A stretch of DNA of 46,585 nt from Lewinellaceae bacterium (GTDB lineage Bacteria; Bacteroidota; Bacteroidia; Chitinophagales; Saprospiraceae): NCBI GenBank assembly GCA_016711435.1, contig JADJSY010000055.1, forward strand, positions 1 to 46,585, given 5' to 3'. Shown here piece after piece: positions 27,164-35,189 of this stretch (the stretch's first letter is position 1; every line of letters begins with the position of its first letter). A program made the translations under genes and the position numbers. The notes under the pieces are model-generated. The model was not told the DNA's origin, did no database searches, and saw only the letters and a list, made by a program, of their open reading frames with translations.

Positions 27164-27781
27164 CTATAAGTGGAAAAAAGGGACGGCTGCGCCAATATGT
27201 AGGGCCGTGTTGGGCAACAGCGGAACGTACGATTTCACGAACGGCATTTGCAGAAAAAACTGGTAGTCGACAAAAAACCGGGGCGGATGCTGGCCTTTTT
27301 GCAGCTGATAACTCAGTCCCAGGGCCATCGAACCCATGAATTGCGGCCTTCCGAGGTTTGCTTTTTTGTCGTACAAACCGTCTTTTAACGTAAAAACTTC
27401 CGTGCTGGAAAAGGCGTGCAGGTAACCGGCGCCGAGGCGCATTTCAGCGGCCGTGCCGCGCCATATGGCCCGGCGATATCCAAGTTCCGAATAGAGTTGA
27501 ACAGCGGTTTGCACATACTGGTGGTATGAAACGCCCAGTTTGGCCGTCTGAAACCACTGATTGAGCGGATGCTGATTGTACCTGAATTCCGTTCCGACGC
27601 TAAGGCCCGGATGCACAGGAGTGGTAAAAACACTTCCCGGCAACTGCGTGCCGAGGTTAAAAACCGACACAATCAGGGGCTGTGCGGGGGCTACAGACGG
27701 CCCTGATTGTGACCGCCCGGCAAACGGAACTACACCTACAATTATACAGATAACGCGGATAATCCAATCGTTTATTTTCAT
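27164..27781 (-). CDS. putative exported outer-membrane barrel protein
   Basis: 205 aa. An N-terminal hydrophobic stretch (WIIRVICIIVGVVPF...GRSQ) acts as a signal peptide. The mature part has amphipathic strands (GLSVGTEFRY, KLGVSYHQYVQTAVQLYSELGY, RFFVDYQFF) and ends HIGAAVPFFHL, an aromatic-rich final strand, so a small beta-barrel is likely. I cannot assign a function. Same strand as the serine hydrolase, possibly co-transcribed. Confidence 0.72.
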   Translation of the reverse strand: MKINDWIIRVICIIVGVVPFAGRSQSGPSVAPAQPLIVSVFNLGTQLPGSVFTTPVHPGLSVGTEFRYNQHPLNQWFQTAKLGVSYHQYVQTAVQLYSELGYRRAIWRGTAAEMRLGAGYLHAFSSTEVFTLKDGLYDKKANLGRPQFMGSMALGLSYQLQKGQHPPRFFVDYQFFLQMPFVKSYVPLLPNTALHIGAAVPFFHL

Positions 27782-27859
27782 GGGAGTTGTCTTTTTCCCA
27801 CAAGAATACCCCCTTTATCCGTTCATTCAAATGACGAGCATTAAACTGTGAAATGATTT

Positions 27860-28996
27860 TTATACCATAAACCTGATCTCATGCGCTTCGCCTGCCAGTG
27901 GTATTTCCAGTTGCCGGACCATGCGTTCCAGCACGGCGACTTTGATGTCGGCCTTGCGCCGCTGAAAAACATCGTTTTGCGATACTTCAACATACACGAT
28001 GGTGAAACGGGGATCGTACACACGCAGTGTTCCGATCAGCCGGGAGCGCATTTCGGCGGTCAGGTTAGTGCTGTTCCAGACGAAGGATTGTTTGCGGCGA
28101 CAAAATTCCTTGGCGCGTTCGTAGGCCAGTTGCGCCACTTTTCCCTGCCCGTTTTTATCGTCGGGTTTTATTTTCAGTTCCTGCCTGATCTGGTCCAGGC
28201 TCACGACCGGTAAATGAGCGTAATGTTTTTGATACGCTGTGTCTTTGCCGCTGCCGGCAATGCCGCAGAGCATCACTATTTCGTGTGTGGTGTCGTCAAA
28301 AATTTCCGTCGGGTAGGTTTCGTCGGACCAAAAATACCGGAACCGGCTGTGGGCGTTGTGCCACTCGCGTTCGGTATAAAAGCAGTCGTTTTCCAGGCAA
28401 AGTTCGCGGTACAGTTCCAGCCGGTACATCAGTTCGGACTGGGTATCGCAAATCCGGCCCAACACATCGGCCTTGGCCAGAATGTAGGTCAATTCGTTGC
28501 GGACGCGCCAGCCGGCAAGTATGGCAGCCCGTACGGGATCTGTTTTTTCAAGGCCCCAGATCGGCAATCCGTGCAGACGAACCAAAGCGCAGACGTTTTC
28601 CCGGAAAGAAAAATCGAAGTCCCAGAGTATTTCGCGGGCGATTTTTTCACCGATTTTGGCATGGCGCGGGGAACTGATCCTGCCGTTTTCAACGACGGTA
28701 CACACCGGTTTGGCCACATCATGCAACAAAGCGGCGTGCAGCAACAGGTTCCGGTCTTCGCTGTCGAGCGCCTGGTATTCGGGCAGGGCCGTCAGCGCAT
28801 CCATCACCATGCGGGTATGCGTCCATACATCCCCTTCGGCATGGAATTCAGGCTCCTGAAGGCATTGCCGCATGTCAGTTGCCCAGTCCTGCGACTCCAG
28901 CATGGCCCAGTCCGTTTCAGTAGCTGTGATCAGGCTTTTCGGAGCGGAGGACTGCCTTTTGCCAGTTGCGGCTCCAGTGTTCATCGGTTTGTACAT
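27860..28996 (-). CDS. HD-Pnk: HD phosphohydrolase fused to polynucleotide 5'-kinase
   Basis: Up to 378 aa. The N-terminal HD domain shows HAEGDVWTHTRMV, then HAALLHDVAKP (metal-binding His-Asp), and a later RLHGLP. The C-terminal kinase has the P-loop GIAGSGKDT, the SLDQIR acceptor motif and an arginine-rich lid (RMVRQLEIP). The same architecture in Runella slithyformis is a characterised RNA/DNA end-healing enzyme: the HD part removes 2',3'-phosphates and the kinase adds a 5'-phosphate, giving ends a ligase can seal. It follows the RNA-ligase gene. The start is uncertain: 28996 overlaps the ligase by 80 bases, 28978 by 62, and 28903 (MLESQDW) leaves a 13-base gap. Confidence 0.88.
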   Translation of the reverse strand: MYKPMNTGAATGKRQSSAPKSLITATETDWAMLESQDWATDMRQCLQEPEFHAEGDVWTHTRMVMDALTALPEYQALDSEDRNLLLHAALLHDVAKPVCTVVENGRISSPRHAKIGEKIAREILWDFDFSFRENVCALVRLHGLPIWGLEKTDPVRAAILAGWRVRNELTYILAKADVLGRICDTQSELMYRLELYRELCLENDCFYTEREWHNAHSRFRYFWSDETYPTEIFDDTTHEIVMLCGIAGSGKDTAYQKHYAHLPVVSLDQIRQELKIKPDDKNGQGKVAQLAYERAKEFCRRKQSFVWNSTNLTAEMRSRLIGTLRVYDPRFTIVYVEVSQNDVFQRRKADIKVAVLERMVRQLEIPLAGEAHEIRFMV

Positions 28997-29579
28997 GGTT
29001 TTGTCGAACGTATTTGAGCACGCTTTCGGAAAATGCGGCGTCGGGAAATGCGCCGGCGATGCGACACACCACGCCTTCGCTCACGCCGCCCAGCAGGCTG
29101 CCGTTGCGTTGTTGCTGCGCTATGAGATTTTTAAGGTTTTGTTCCGTAAAATGTCCCCGTTGAACGACCGGCGTTACGGGCAGTTCCAGGATTTGAGCGT
29201 AATCGAGTACTTCATCCCAGGAAAGCCACGTATCGCCGTCGCGTATGGCAAATATATAAAAGTAGTGCTCCATGTCCGCGTAGGTGATGCTGTGCACGGC
29301 ATACATGTTTTCACCAAAAATATGCAAATCGCCGAGTGTGTGCCCTACCCTTTCCCAGATGTCCCACATCGGGCGCGCCCAGGGATTTCTATTGACAGCG
29401 CCATGCGAACGGGCATATACACCGCTTGATTTGATGCAGCTGTTTTCGCCGTCGAGTTTTTCGGTAACCACGAGTTCGTGCTGCAAAATACTTTGCCAAT
29501 CGCTCTGTATCCGGTCGTCGTTGGTAGCGCCTTCCGAAAAAGGAAAGTGGTAGGTGCGGGGGTATTTTTCGGAGGACAT
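28917..29579 (-). CDS. ATP-dependent RNA ligase family protein
   Basis: 220 aa from the ATG at 29579. The adenylation motif is EKLDGEN (lysine of KxDG). Other nucleotidyltransferase motifs are SHGAVNRNP, LHIFGENMYAVHSI (motif IIIa-like), EGVVCRI (motif IV) and LKYVRQNHVQTDEHW at the C-terminus. It should seal 3'-OH/5'-phosphate ends prepared by the adjacent HD-Pnk. The start is chosen at MSSEKYPRTYHFPF because the in-frame extension upstream is encoded by GTGAGAG repeats (a run of Leu-Thr-Pro/Ser) and is not protein-like. Confidence 0.9.
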   Translation of the reverse strand: MSSEKYPRTYHFPFSEGATNDDRIQSDWQSILQHELVVTEKLDGENSCIKSSGVYARSHGAVNRNPWARPMWDIWERVGHTLGDLHIFGENMYAVHSITYADMEHYFYIFAIRDGDTWLSWDEVLDYAQILELPVTPVVQRGHFTEQNLKNLIAQQQRNGSLLGGVSEGVVCRIAGAFPDAAFSESVLKYVRQNHVQTDEHWSRNWQKAVLRSEKPDHSY

Positions 29580-29682
29580 GACAGAGAGGGTGAGAGAAGT
29601 GAGAGGGGTGAGAGGTGAGAGGTTTGGCTTTTGATTTAGATTTTGCCTAACATGCAAGTGTAATGGTTTGGTTCCAAAACGA
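29580..29682. repeat. GTGAGAG-type array upstream of the RNA ligase
   Basis: Bases 29583-29625 are repeated GTGAGAG/GTGAGAA/GTGAGAGGG words directly before the ligase start codon; the remainder is unremarkable. Confidence 0.65.
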
Positions 29683-30588
29683 TCAAACCTTTTCAAAACG
29701 GCCAAACGATTTGTACAGATCGAAAACCCGGAATCCCTTTTTCAAACGGATGTCATAACCTGTTTTTTCAGGGTCCGTAGATGCTTCAAAGGCATTGATA
29801 ATCATACTTTTATCATAAATTCCTTCAAACAACACTGTGGGTAACGGCATTTCCAAAAAAGCAGCAAGTTCTTTTGTCGCTTCCCACTCCAGGCATTCAT
29901 TTTCCTGCCAAACGCAAGTCAGGCATACTTGTTCGTCCAAATAGTTGCCGCAAATATGCATACCGGCATCCAACACCGCCAGTTTGTGCAGTAAATACGT
30001 TTGCAAGCCGGCCGGCAGTTGATCTTCCGGCCTTTGTCCATGACAGATGTTGTGGTATCCTGTAAACGGCTGGCCGCCCGTTTGAAGCGTAACCACTACT
30101 TCCTGCTGCTCAAAACAGGCGTCGTTCTCAAGAACAGGCGCTTCTATACCCACTGTGCTCCAGGGCAGATGGTATGTTTGAGGTTGTACGACATAAGGCA
30201 GAAAAGGGACGTTTTGCAAAATAGTTCGGACCGACATTTCGTAGTACAATTCCCCTTTCAGCCTGCCTTCCGGAGTGATTGGATTTCCCCATTTATCGTA
30301 TTCGAGATCGGGCCAGAAATGCTCCGGGAGCGTGACAGAAGTTATACCGCACAATTCCCGAAGGGATTGACAGGAAATAGTGGTCTGTTCCGCTTCTCTA
30401 TGGTGTTTTTCACACAGCGAAGCGCCGTTATCCAAAAAATAGCCACCCTTTTCGTGTTCGGCTTTAAAAAGCCGTCTTTCGATAATGTGGTGTGCATCGA
30501 TGGCGGGCTGCCTGCAAACCACACACCGGAGGCCATCTCTTTTGAAGACGCCGTTTCGGAAGTTATCGCGGGAGAGCAGCATGGTCAT
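29683..30588 (-). CDS. HNH nuclease fused to a degenerate RNA-ligase-like domain
   Basis: 301 aa. Residues about 5-70 form an HNH domain (CVVCRQP, AHHIIERRLF, GASLCEKHH). From about residue 125 the sequence follows the neighbouring RNA ligase: QTYHLPWS matches RTYHFPFS, EVVVTLQTGGQ matches ELVVTEKLDGEN, HICGNYL matches IFGENMY, LEWEATKELAAFLEMPLPTV matches LSWDEVLDYAQILELPVTPV, GYDIRL matches GVVCRI, and KSFGRF matches LKYVR. The catalytic Lys and Asp of KxDG are replaced (LQTG), so the ligase half should not adenylate. It is first of the three-gene cassette and may recognise the RNA the others repair, or supply a cut; both are inference. Confidence 0.8.
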   Translation of the reverse strand: MTMLLSRDNFRNGVFKRDGLRCVVCRQPAIDAHHIIERRLFKAEHEKGGYFLDNGASLCEKHHREAEQTTISCQSLRELCGITSVTLPEHFWPDLEYDKWGNPITPEGRLKGELYYEMSVRTILQNVPFLPYVVQPQTYHLPWSTVGIEAPVLENDACFEQQEVVVTLQTGGQPFTGYHNICHGQRPEDQLPAGLQTYLLHKLAVLDAGMHICGNYLDEQVCLTCVWQENECLEWEATKELAAFLEMPLPTVLFEGIYDKSMIINAFEASTDPEKTGYDIRLKKGFRVFDLYKSFGRFEKV

Positions 30589-30595
30589 TTCAATT

Positions 30596-31114
30596 TTACT
30601 TTACCGTCGACAGCAAACCCGCCGCCGCCCATTCTCGTACGACTTTATGGCCGACATATTTGGCATCATAAGGCACAAAAGAAACTTCGCCGATCCAGAT
30701 ATCGCGCTGAGTGGCAGGATTGACCAGGTGGATAAGGAAGCGATTGTACGGGATGGGGGGTTGCATAACGAGGGGACCTTTCAGAACAAGGGGGACATTT
30801 ACATCATCCTGATATGGTTTTTCCAAAACCAGTACCGCATCCAGGTATGCACTATCCGGGGCTACTTCAGCAAGATACTCTCTTGCTGTCAGTCCTTTTT
30901 GCTTCAAGCTTATTTTGAACCCTTTCACGACGTCCTGGTACATCGCTTCGTCTTTTTCGCTGTACGAATTGGTTTTGATAGCGATCGACTTGACCTGGCG
31001 GTTGTTAGATTGGTCCCATTTGGAACTCAATTTAACAGAATTGGGCGGGACGCCGGCGCAACGGATAGCGGTCAGTACGGACAAGAGGGCAAAAAAATAG
31101 ATCAGGGTTTTCAT
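30596..31114 (-). CDS. small putative lipoprotein
   Basis: 172 aa with a hydrophobic leader ending in CAG (MKTLIYFFALLSVLTAIRCAG), a loose lipobox. The mature part is mixed alpha/beta (AIKTNSYSEKDEAMYQDV, LDAVLVLEKPY, RDIWIGEVSF), resembling small periplasmic lipoproteins of unknown function. It overlaps the upstream TonB-domain gene by 4 bases (ATGA) and ends 7 bases before the HNH gene, so it may be in one transcript with both. Confidence 0.75.
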   Translation of the reverse strand: MKTLIYFFALLSVLTAIRCAGVPPNSVKLSSKWDQSNNRQVKSIAIKTNSYSEKDEAMYQDVVKGFKISLKQKGLTAREYLAEVAPDSAYLDAVLVLEKPYQDDVNVPLVLKGPLVMQPPIPYNRFLIHLVNPATQRDIWIGEVSFVPYDAKYVGHKVVREWAAAGLLSTVK

Positions 31115-31977
31115 AAGGTGATATTGTATTGAAGGGCTAATTGTTTTAATAATGCTGCATTTTCCTCCATCATTCTTTTCGTGTCCAAAGGTTGCCAGGC
31201 TACCAGCCAGTCAACATCAATATAAGGCAGGCAGGCTTGAATTCCCGGAAAACGAATAGGCGGTCGCCCCCGGCGCGGAGTCTGTTGCACCTGGAAACAA
31301 TTTGCCACATGCTCGGTAGCAGGTTCAACGCCGTCAATAAAACTGTCCAAAACATCGTTCCAGACGCCGTAACAGGATGTCAAAGCCAGGCGATCGGGCA
31401 CTTCCAGTTCAAGTACGTCAATCCCTTGTACCTTCTGGTAACCAAACAGCAAGGCGTTTGCGCAATCCTCATCCGGCTTACCTCCGAAACGATTGACCGA
31501 ATGCCAGGCCCAAACCGGGGCGTTTTCGCCGATTGGGATGTTGCGCAGGGCCATTTGTTGCCCCATCCAGCGAAAAGCGTTTTGCCAGCGCTCGCCGGGC
31601 ACCCATTCCCAACGGCACACACGCGCAGCCTCTGCTGCACAGCCGCCGCCGATGTCGCGAAGTACGGTTACATTGGAAACGGAGCCATCTTTTTCCACGA
31701 CAAAAGTGAGTGCGACAACACCCTGAATGTTGTTTTTCTTCGCCACATCCGGATAATGGATGTTGGAGGCCAAGAACCTAAACAAGGCAGGATCTCCGCC
31801 CGGAAACGATGGGGCTTCACTGCCTTCGGGCATTGTTTGATCGACGCTACCCGTAGGGGCGACTGGAAAACCTGTCGGGGCATATATCGTCGTATCCAAA
31901 ACGGAAAGAGTGTCCTGTGCATAGGCGGCGCACGAAAAAAATGCAGCGAAACACGCTGCGAGGCATTGTTTTTTCAT
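31111..31977 (-). CDS. exported protein with a TonB C-terminal-type domain
   Basis: 288 aa, signal peptide MKKQCLAACFAAFFSCAAYAQ. Residues about 55-135 follow the TonB C-terminal domain (FPGGDPALFRFLASNIHYP, then NIQGVVALTFVVEKDGSVSNVTVLRDI, and WVPGERW). In classical TonB this domain contacts receptors; here it lacks an N-terminal membrane anchor with proline-rich spacer, so it is probably a periplasmic relative common in Bacteroidota. The last ~150 residues are unlike TonB and unrecognised. Confidence 0.78.
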   Translation of the reverse strand: MKKQCLAACFAAFFSCAAYAQDTLSVLDTTIYAPTGFPVAPTGSVDQTMPEGSEAPSFPGGDPALFRFLASNIHYPDVAKKNNIQGVVALTFVVEKDGSVSNVTVLRDIGGGCAAEAARVCRWEWVPGERWQNAFRWMGQQMALRNIPIGENAPVWAWHSVNRFGGKPDEDCANALLFGYQKVQGIDVLELEVPDRLALTSCYGVWNDVLDSFIDGVEPATEHVANCFQVQQTPRRGRPPIRFPGIQACLPYIDVDWLVAWQPLDTKRMMEENAALLKQLALQYNITL

Positions 31978-31984
31978 TTGTTAA

Positions 31985-32417
31985 TCAATTATCGTTTTGT
32001 GAAGATGTTGTTTGAAGTTGATCGAAAAAACGCAGTAATGTGGGCGTTCGTTCCTCCGGCGCCAGGTTTTTCAGTTCTTTTAAAGGAAACCAGTGCGTCC
32101 TTTTCAAGTGGGGCGAAAAAGAGATTCCACCTGTTTTGCCACTTCCCAGGAAACCGGGGTTTTTAAAGAAAAACGCAGGTAACACCAGGCTGCGGCAGGA
32201 GATAACCAGGGCAGGTAAACAAACCATACCAAAGGGGACAGCAAGAACGGCAGACAAAAGATATCATCATCAATTTCGCCAGCACGGCTTGGAAGCCCCA
32301 TTGGGCAATCATCAGGCTTTCCCAGTATTCGGCCTGGATGATAAAAAGACAAGCCACCAGCAATGCTATCAGAATGAGTTTGGCGATGAAATCATAAAAA
32401 TGAGAATAAATCAGCAT
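31985..32417 (-). CDS. small membrane protein with HWFPxxELKNL tail, two frameshifts
   Basis: With two single-base corrections (about 32265 and 32110) three overlapping frames join into about 144 aa: MLIYSHFYDFIAKLILIALL and a second hydrophobic segment (FCLPFLLSPLVWFVYLP), then VAKQVESLF, LKRTHWFPLKELKNLAPEER and a polar end. Two or three membrane segments are likely. The C-terminal ~45 residues are clearly paralogous to the gene at 34250-34517. Function is unknown. It ends 7 bases before the TonB-domain gene. Confidence 0.62.
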
Positions 32418-32470
32418 AAAATTTAGGAGTTAATGAGCAGAAATTGATTTGGTTAATGTCAGATTTCTTG

Positions 32471-32959
32471 TTAATGTGAACAAGAGTAATAAACAAATAA
32501 ACCCTCCTCCAGCGGATATTCCTTTTGAAAATCCGGTTCACCTGCAAGCACGGAAGCAGGCAGTTGCAGGCGTTCTACAGGAGGAATATCCCAATCGCCG
32601 TCCCAGCAGCAATACCACTCCAAATCGCCTAAAGCCAGCATAGCGCGCATGTAGGCGAAATATTCTTCCATGCATTTATTATCCAGAACGTACTCCTCTA
32701 CAGCCTCGTTCCACATCTCTTCCGTGAAATCCGCTGAAAACGCCGCCGGGCGCTCCGGTTCCACCCACCCATTCCTGCGGCAGTTCAATCCGCAGGCGCA
32801 CCAGGTGCGCGAGCCCAACTGCACCTGATAGGGCTTGCTCAGCCATTTTTTTACAGGATGCTCCTCTTCCAACGGTTCGACGTTGAAAGCGCGCTGTTCA
32901 TATACCAGCGGAATCACCGGGAATGGATGGTCGGATGCAAGGAAGACGCAATAGCACAT
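32471..32959 (-). CDS. conserved hypothetical protein, Cys-rich
   Basis: 162 aa. It starts MCYCVFLASDHPFP and has a CACGLNC cluster near residue 55, resembling uncharacterised Bacteroidota proteins that begin MCY and have a central CxCG motif. Acidic helices follow (EEMWNEAVEEYVLDNKCMEEY). There is no signal peptide or membrane segment. Possibly metal-binding; function unknown. Confidence 0.72.
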   Translation of the reverse strand: MCYCVFLASDHPFPVIPLVYEQRAFNVEPLEEEHPVKKWLSKPYQVQLGSRTWCACGLNCRRNGWVEPERPAAFSADFTEEMWNEAVEEYVLDNKCMEEYFAYMRAMLALGDLEWYCCWDGDWDIPPVERLQLPASVLAGEPDFQKEYPLEEGLFVYYSCSH

Positions 32960-32964
32960 AAGTA

Positions 32965-33053
32965 GTTATCCGTTATTAGTTATTGGTTATCAGTTTTGGT
33001 AATCAAGCATTTGCAAAGAATTTAATCTAAACTAATATCAACGAAGTACTTAA
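32965..33053. repeat. GTTATYR array plus AATCAAGCATTTG repeat (longest copy)
   Basis: Four heptamers, then GGTAATCAAGCATTTGCAAAG, AATTTAATCTAAACTAAT and AACGAAGTACTTAAG. The order is the same as at 10248-10337. Confidence 0.78.
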
Positions 33054-33128
33054 GAATTGGGTTTACTAGCCGTTCGGTTTGGTTATCGTTCCTGTAACAT
33101 TTTTTCTACCTCCAATGGTTCCAGGGTT

Positions 33129-34253
33129 CTAAAACCACGGATTCAAACGTTCCGGCCGATCTTTAAACAATTCCCCGACTGCGTCGAGCAGCCATTCGCC
33201 GCCAAAAGTCGCTGTGTCGTGGTGCGAAACGTAAACAATCCATTCCAGGCCGTCATCGAACCAGTAGGTATCGTCTATCATGAACCTGGAAAAAAGGCGC
33301 TCCGGCCCTGCCATAAAAACCCCTTCGCCGGCATCGAGCGCATACACCTGCCCGATGATCCGTTTTTGAATAACGTCGGTTAATTGCGCTGCCGTTTCAT
33401 CGTCCAACCCTTCTACGTGCAGCGTCTCGCAGCGGGCCGCGTCTCCCAGGGGTGGCCAGTGACCTTTTCCGACGCCCCATTGCGCCAGGAGCCGTTCGCG
33501 CAATAGATTGGCCTGCTCGCCGTGTACCCGATCGGGCTCCGAGTGCTCAAAAGAGACGCAGACCTGGTCGGGGTAGGTTTTATCGGAGGCCGGTTGATCG
33601 GCCAGGTAGGGTTTTATCGTCTGCTGAAATTCTTCCACGATCCCTGCCATTACACCGGTCAGTTGGTCGGTTAATATTTTAAGATCGGGTGTAGCGGCTT
33701 CGGTTATTTCGGACAGGGCTGTAGGCGCAGGTGTTGCTGCTTTTTTACGGCTGTTTGCCACTACGCGAAATAAAGAAGGCGCCTGCCGGGCAATGGTTTC
33801 AACGGCCGCTGTGGCGGCATCGGGGTTCAACACCCAGAGATAATGGGTGATACAGCCTGGCGCCGTCTGTACGCCACCGCTGTTGCCGCCATTGGCGGTG
33901 TCCTGCAACACCTGGTACAGTGGATAGGAAACTTCCGATTGCAGCGCATCAAACCAGGGGGCAGCGGCCGCAAACCCATCCCAATCGGGGGTAAAAATCT
34001 GCACGTCGAGGTAATCGTCTATGGTTGGTCGCTCCAAATAGCCCGCCTGCCGCAAGTCGACGACCAAACGGTGCAGGGCGGTTTCTTTGGTTTCTCCGGG
34101 TAACAGGGGTTCCTGCCGGATGGGCGTAGCCGGCAGGCCGCAGGGAGCCGTGCGTACCTCAAAAGATTGGGAAGCTTCTTGCCAGAGCAGGCGGAGGTAG
34201 TGCCAGGTGCCGTTTTCGGGGCGGTAGAGCGTTTTTTGAAAGGGGGTTATCAT
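33129..34253 (-). CDS. hypothetical protein, possible WGR-like N-terminus
   Basis: 374 aa. The first ~70 residues (WHYLRLLWQEASQSFEVRTAPCG ... ETALHRLVVDLRQAGY; key words FEVRTA and LRQAGY) loosely resemble a WGR domain, which binds nucleic acid ends in some proteins. The C-terminal part (TYWFDDGLEWIVYVSHHDT, FGGEWLLDAVGELF) is a Trp-rich segment that I believe recurs in uncharacterised proteins. The start overlaps the stop of the upstream small gene by 4 bases (ATGA), so they are probably translated together. Confidence 0.7.
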   Translation of the reverse strand: MITPFQKTLYRPENGTWHYLRLLWQEASQSFEVRTAPCGLPATPIRQEPLLPGETKETALHRLVVDLRQAGYLERPTIDDYLDVQIFTPDWDGFAAAAPWFDALQSEVSYPLYQVLQDTANGGNSGGVQTAPGCITHYLWVLNPDAATAAVETIARQAPSLFRVVANSRKKAATPAPTALSEITEAATPDLKILTDQLTGVMAGIVEEFQQTIKPYLADQPASDKTYPDQVCVSFEHSEPDRVHGEQANLLRERLLAQWGVGKGHWPPLGDAARCETLHVEGLDDETAAQLTDVIQKRIIGQVYALDAGEGVFMAGPERLFSRFMIDDTYWFDDGLEWIVYVSHHDTATFGGEWLLDAVGELFKDRPERLNPWF

Positions 34254-34517
34254 TGGTTGGGTGTTGTGGGAAATGCATCGAGAAAACGTAGTATTCCGCG
34301 TTTTCGTTCCTCCGGATTCAGGTTTTTTAGTTCTGTCATTGGAAACCAGTGTACTCTTTTCAACGTGCGGCGGAGCAAAGATTCCACCTGCCTGGCAATA
34401 GTTGATTCTTTTCAGGGTAGCCGTTGGGGTTTATCAGCCGTTGGGCAAATCTTCTTTCCAGCCGACGGCGAACGTGACCGGCATGAGGCAAATCACCTGC
34501 AAGAATAGCAAAGTCAT
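34250..34517 (-). CDS. small exported/membrane protein paralogous to the one at 31985, two frameshifts
   Basis: From the ATG at 34517 the sequence reads MTLLFLQVICLMPVTFAV, a hydrophobic leader. Two single-base additions (about 34432 and in the A run at about 34412) lead to IARQVESLLRRTLKRVHWFP and MTELKNLNPEER, ending PTTPNQ; about 90 aa. The tail matches the gene at 31985-32417 position by position (HWFP, ELKNL, PEER, LRF, TT). It overlaps the following gene by 4 bases. Confidence 0.58.
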
Positions 34518-34594
34518 TTTGAATCCGGGATTTTGCCTGAAAAATTTGTGTTGTAAAACAGCGCTTCATTCCATGTTTTTTATTAACCAAACTA

Positions 34595-34602
34595 AAAGGA
34601 GG
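34595..34602 (+). promoter_or_regulatory. strong Shine-Dalgarno (AAAGGAGG) for the hsp20-type gene
   Basis: AAAGGAGG sits 5 bases before the ATG at 34608. Other genes in this window have no such sequence, so this site is unusual here and fixes the start. Confidence 0.7.
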
Positions 34603-34607
34603 TTCTT

Positions 34608-35042
34608 ATGTCACTCATTAAATGGAATCCGGAACGCAGACTCTTCCCAAGTAACTGGATGGAAGATTTTTTTGCAGACAATTATTTCAAACCGGCAGTC
34701 AATGGAATTTCCATTCCGGCTGTCAACATCTCGGAAAATAAAACCGCCTACAAATTGAACGTGGCGGCTCCGGGGTTTAAAAAAGAAGATTTCAAACTGG
34801 AAGTTCAAAACGGGTACCTGGTCATTTCTGCCGAAACAAAAGAAGAGAAAGAAGATAAGGACGAAAAATACACCCGTCAGGAATATTCCTACAATTCTTT
34901 CAGCCGCTCTTTCAGCCTTCCCGAAAACGTCAAGGAAGATGATATTGCCGCTCAATATGAAGACGGACTGCTTAAAGTGACCATCCCGAAACTAAAGGTG
35001 GAAGAAACGGCTAAAATGACCAAACAAATTGCCGTGAAATAA
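34608..35042 (+). CDS. Hsp20/alpha-crystallin family small heat-shock protein
   Basis: 144 aa, an ATP-independent chaperone that holds unfolding proteins. The N-terminus carries MEDFFADNYF, the alpha-crystallin domain runs from about 40 to 135 (ISENKTAYKLNVAAPGFKKEDF, LVISAETKEE, SFSRSFSLPENV), and the A-x-x-x-n-G-L-L-x-V signature is AQYEDGLLKVTIPK (quoted core DGLLKVTIP). It ends with a short tail. It is preceded by a strong ribosome-binding site and followed at once by a repeat array. Confidence 0.94.
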   Translation: MSLIKWNPERRLFPSNWMEDFFADNYFKPAVNGISIPAVNISENKTAYKLNVAAPGFKKEDFKLEVQNGYLVISAETKEEKEDKDEKYTRQEYSYNSFSRSFSLPENVKEDDIAAQYEDGLLKVTIPKLKVEETAKMTKQIAVK

Positions 35043-35189
35043 ACTTGGTGTTTGGTGTTTCGTGTTTAGTGTTTGGGGTGCCAAGTTTTGGTGTTTAGTG
35101 TTTGGGTGTGGTAACTTACAGCCAGGATTATTACCCAGGCCGAAAGTTGCCACCCCCAAACACCACACACCAAACACCACACACACAAC
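35043..35189. repeat. GTGTTTG/GTGTTTA array as inverted repeat
   Basis: It begins within a few bases of the hsp20-type stop. The left arm 35083-35117 ends GGGTGTGGTAACTT and the right arm 35144-35178 begins AAGTTGCCACCCCC. The array ends next to the start codon at 35190. Confidence 0.82.

Noticed and set aside
28214..29017. 267-codon open frame on plus opposite HD-Pnk
   Set aside because: Shadow of the HD-Pnk coding sequence; no domain or start context.
29579..29705. Upstream start of the RNA ligase at 29705
   Set aside because: The extension is translated from GTGAGAG repeats and does not match the ligase N-terminus.
31192..32166. 324-codon open frame on plus opposite the TonB-domain gene
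   Set aside because: The minus-strand product has a signal peptide and TonB-type domain; the plus frame has neither and spans two unrelated genes.
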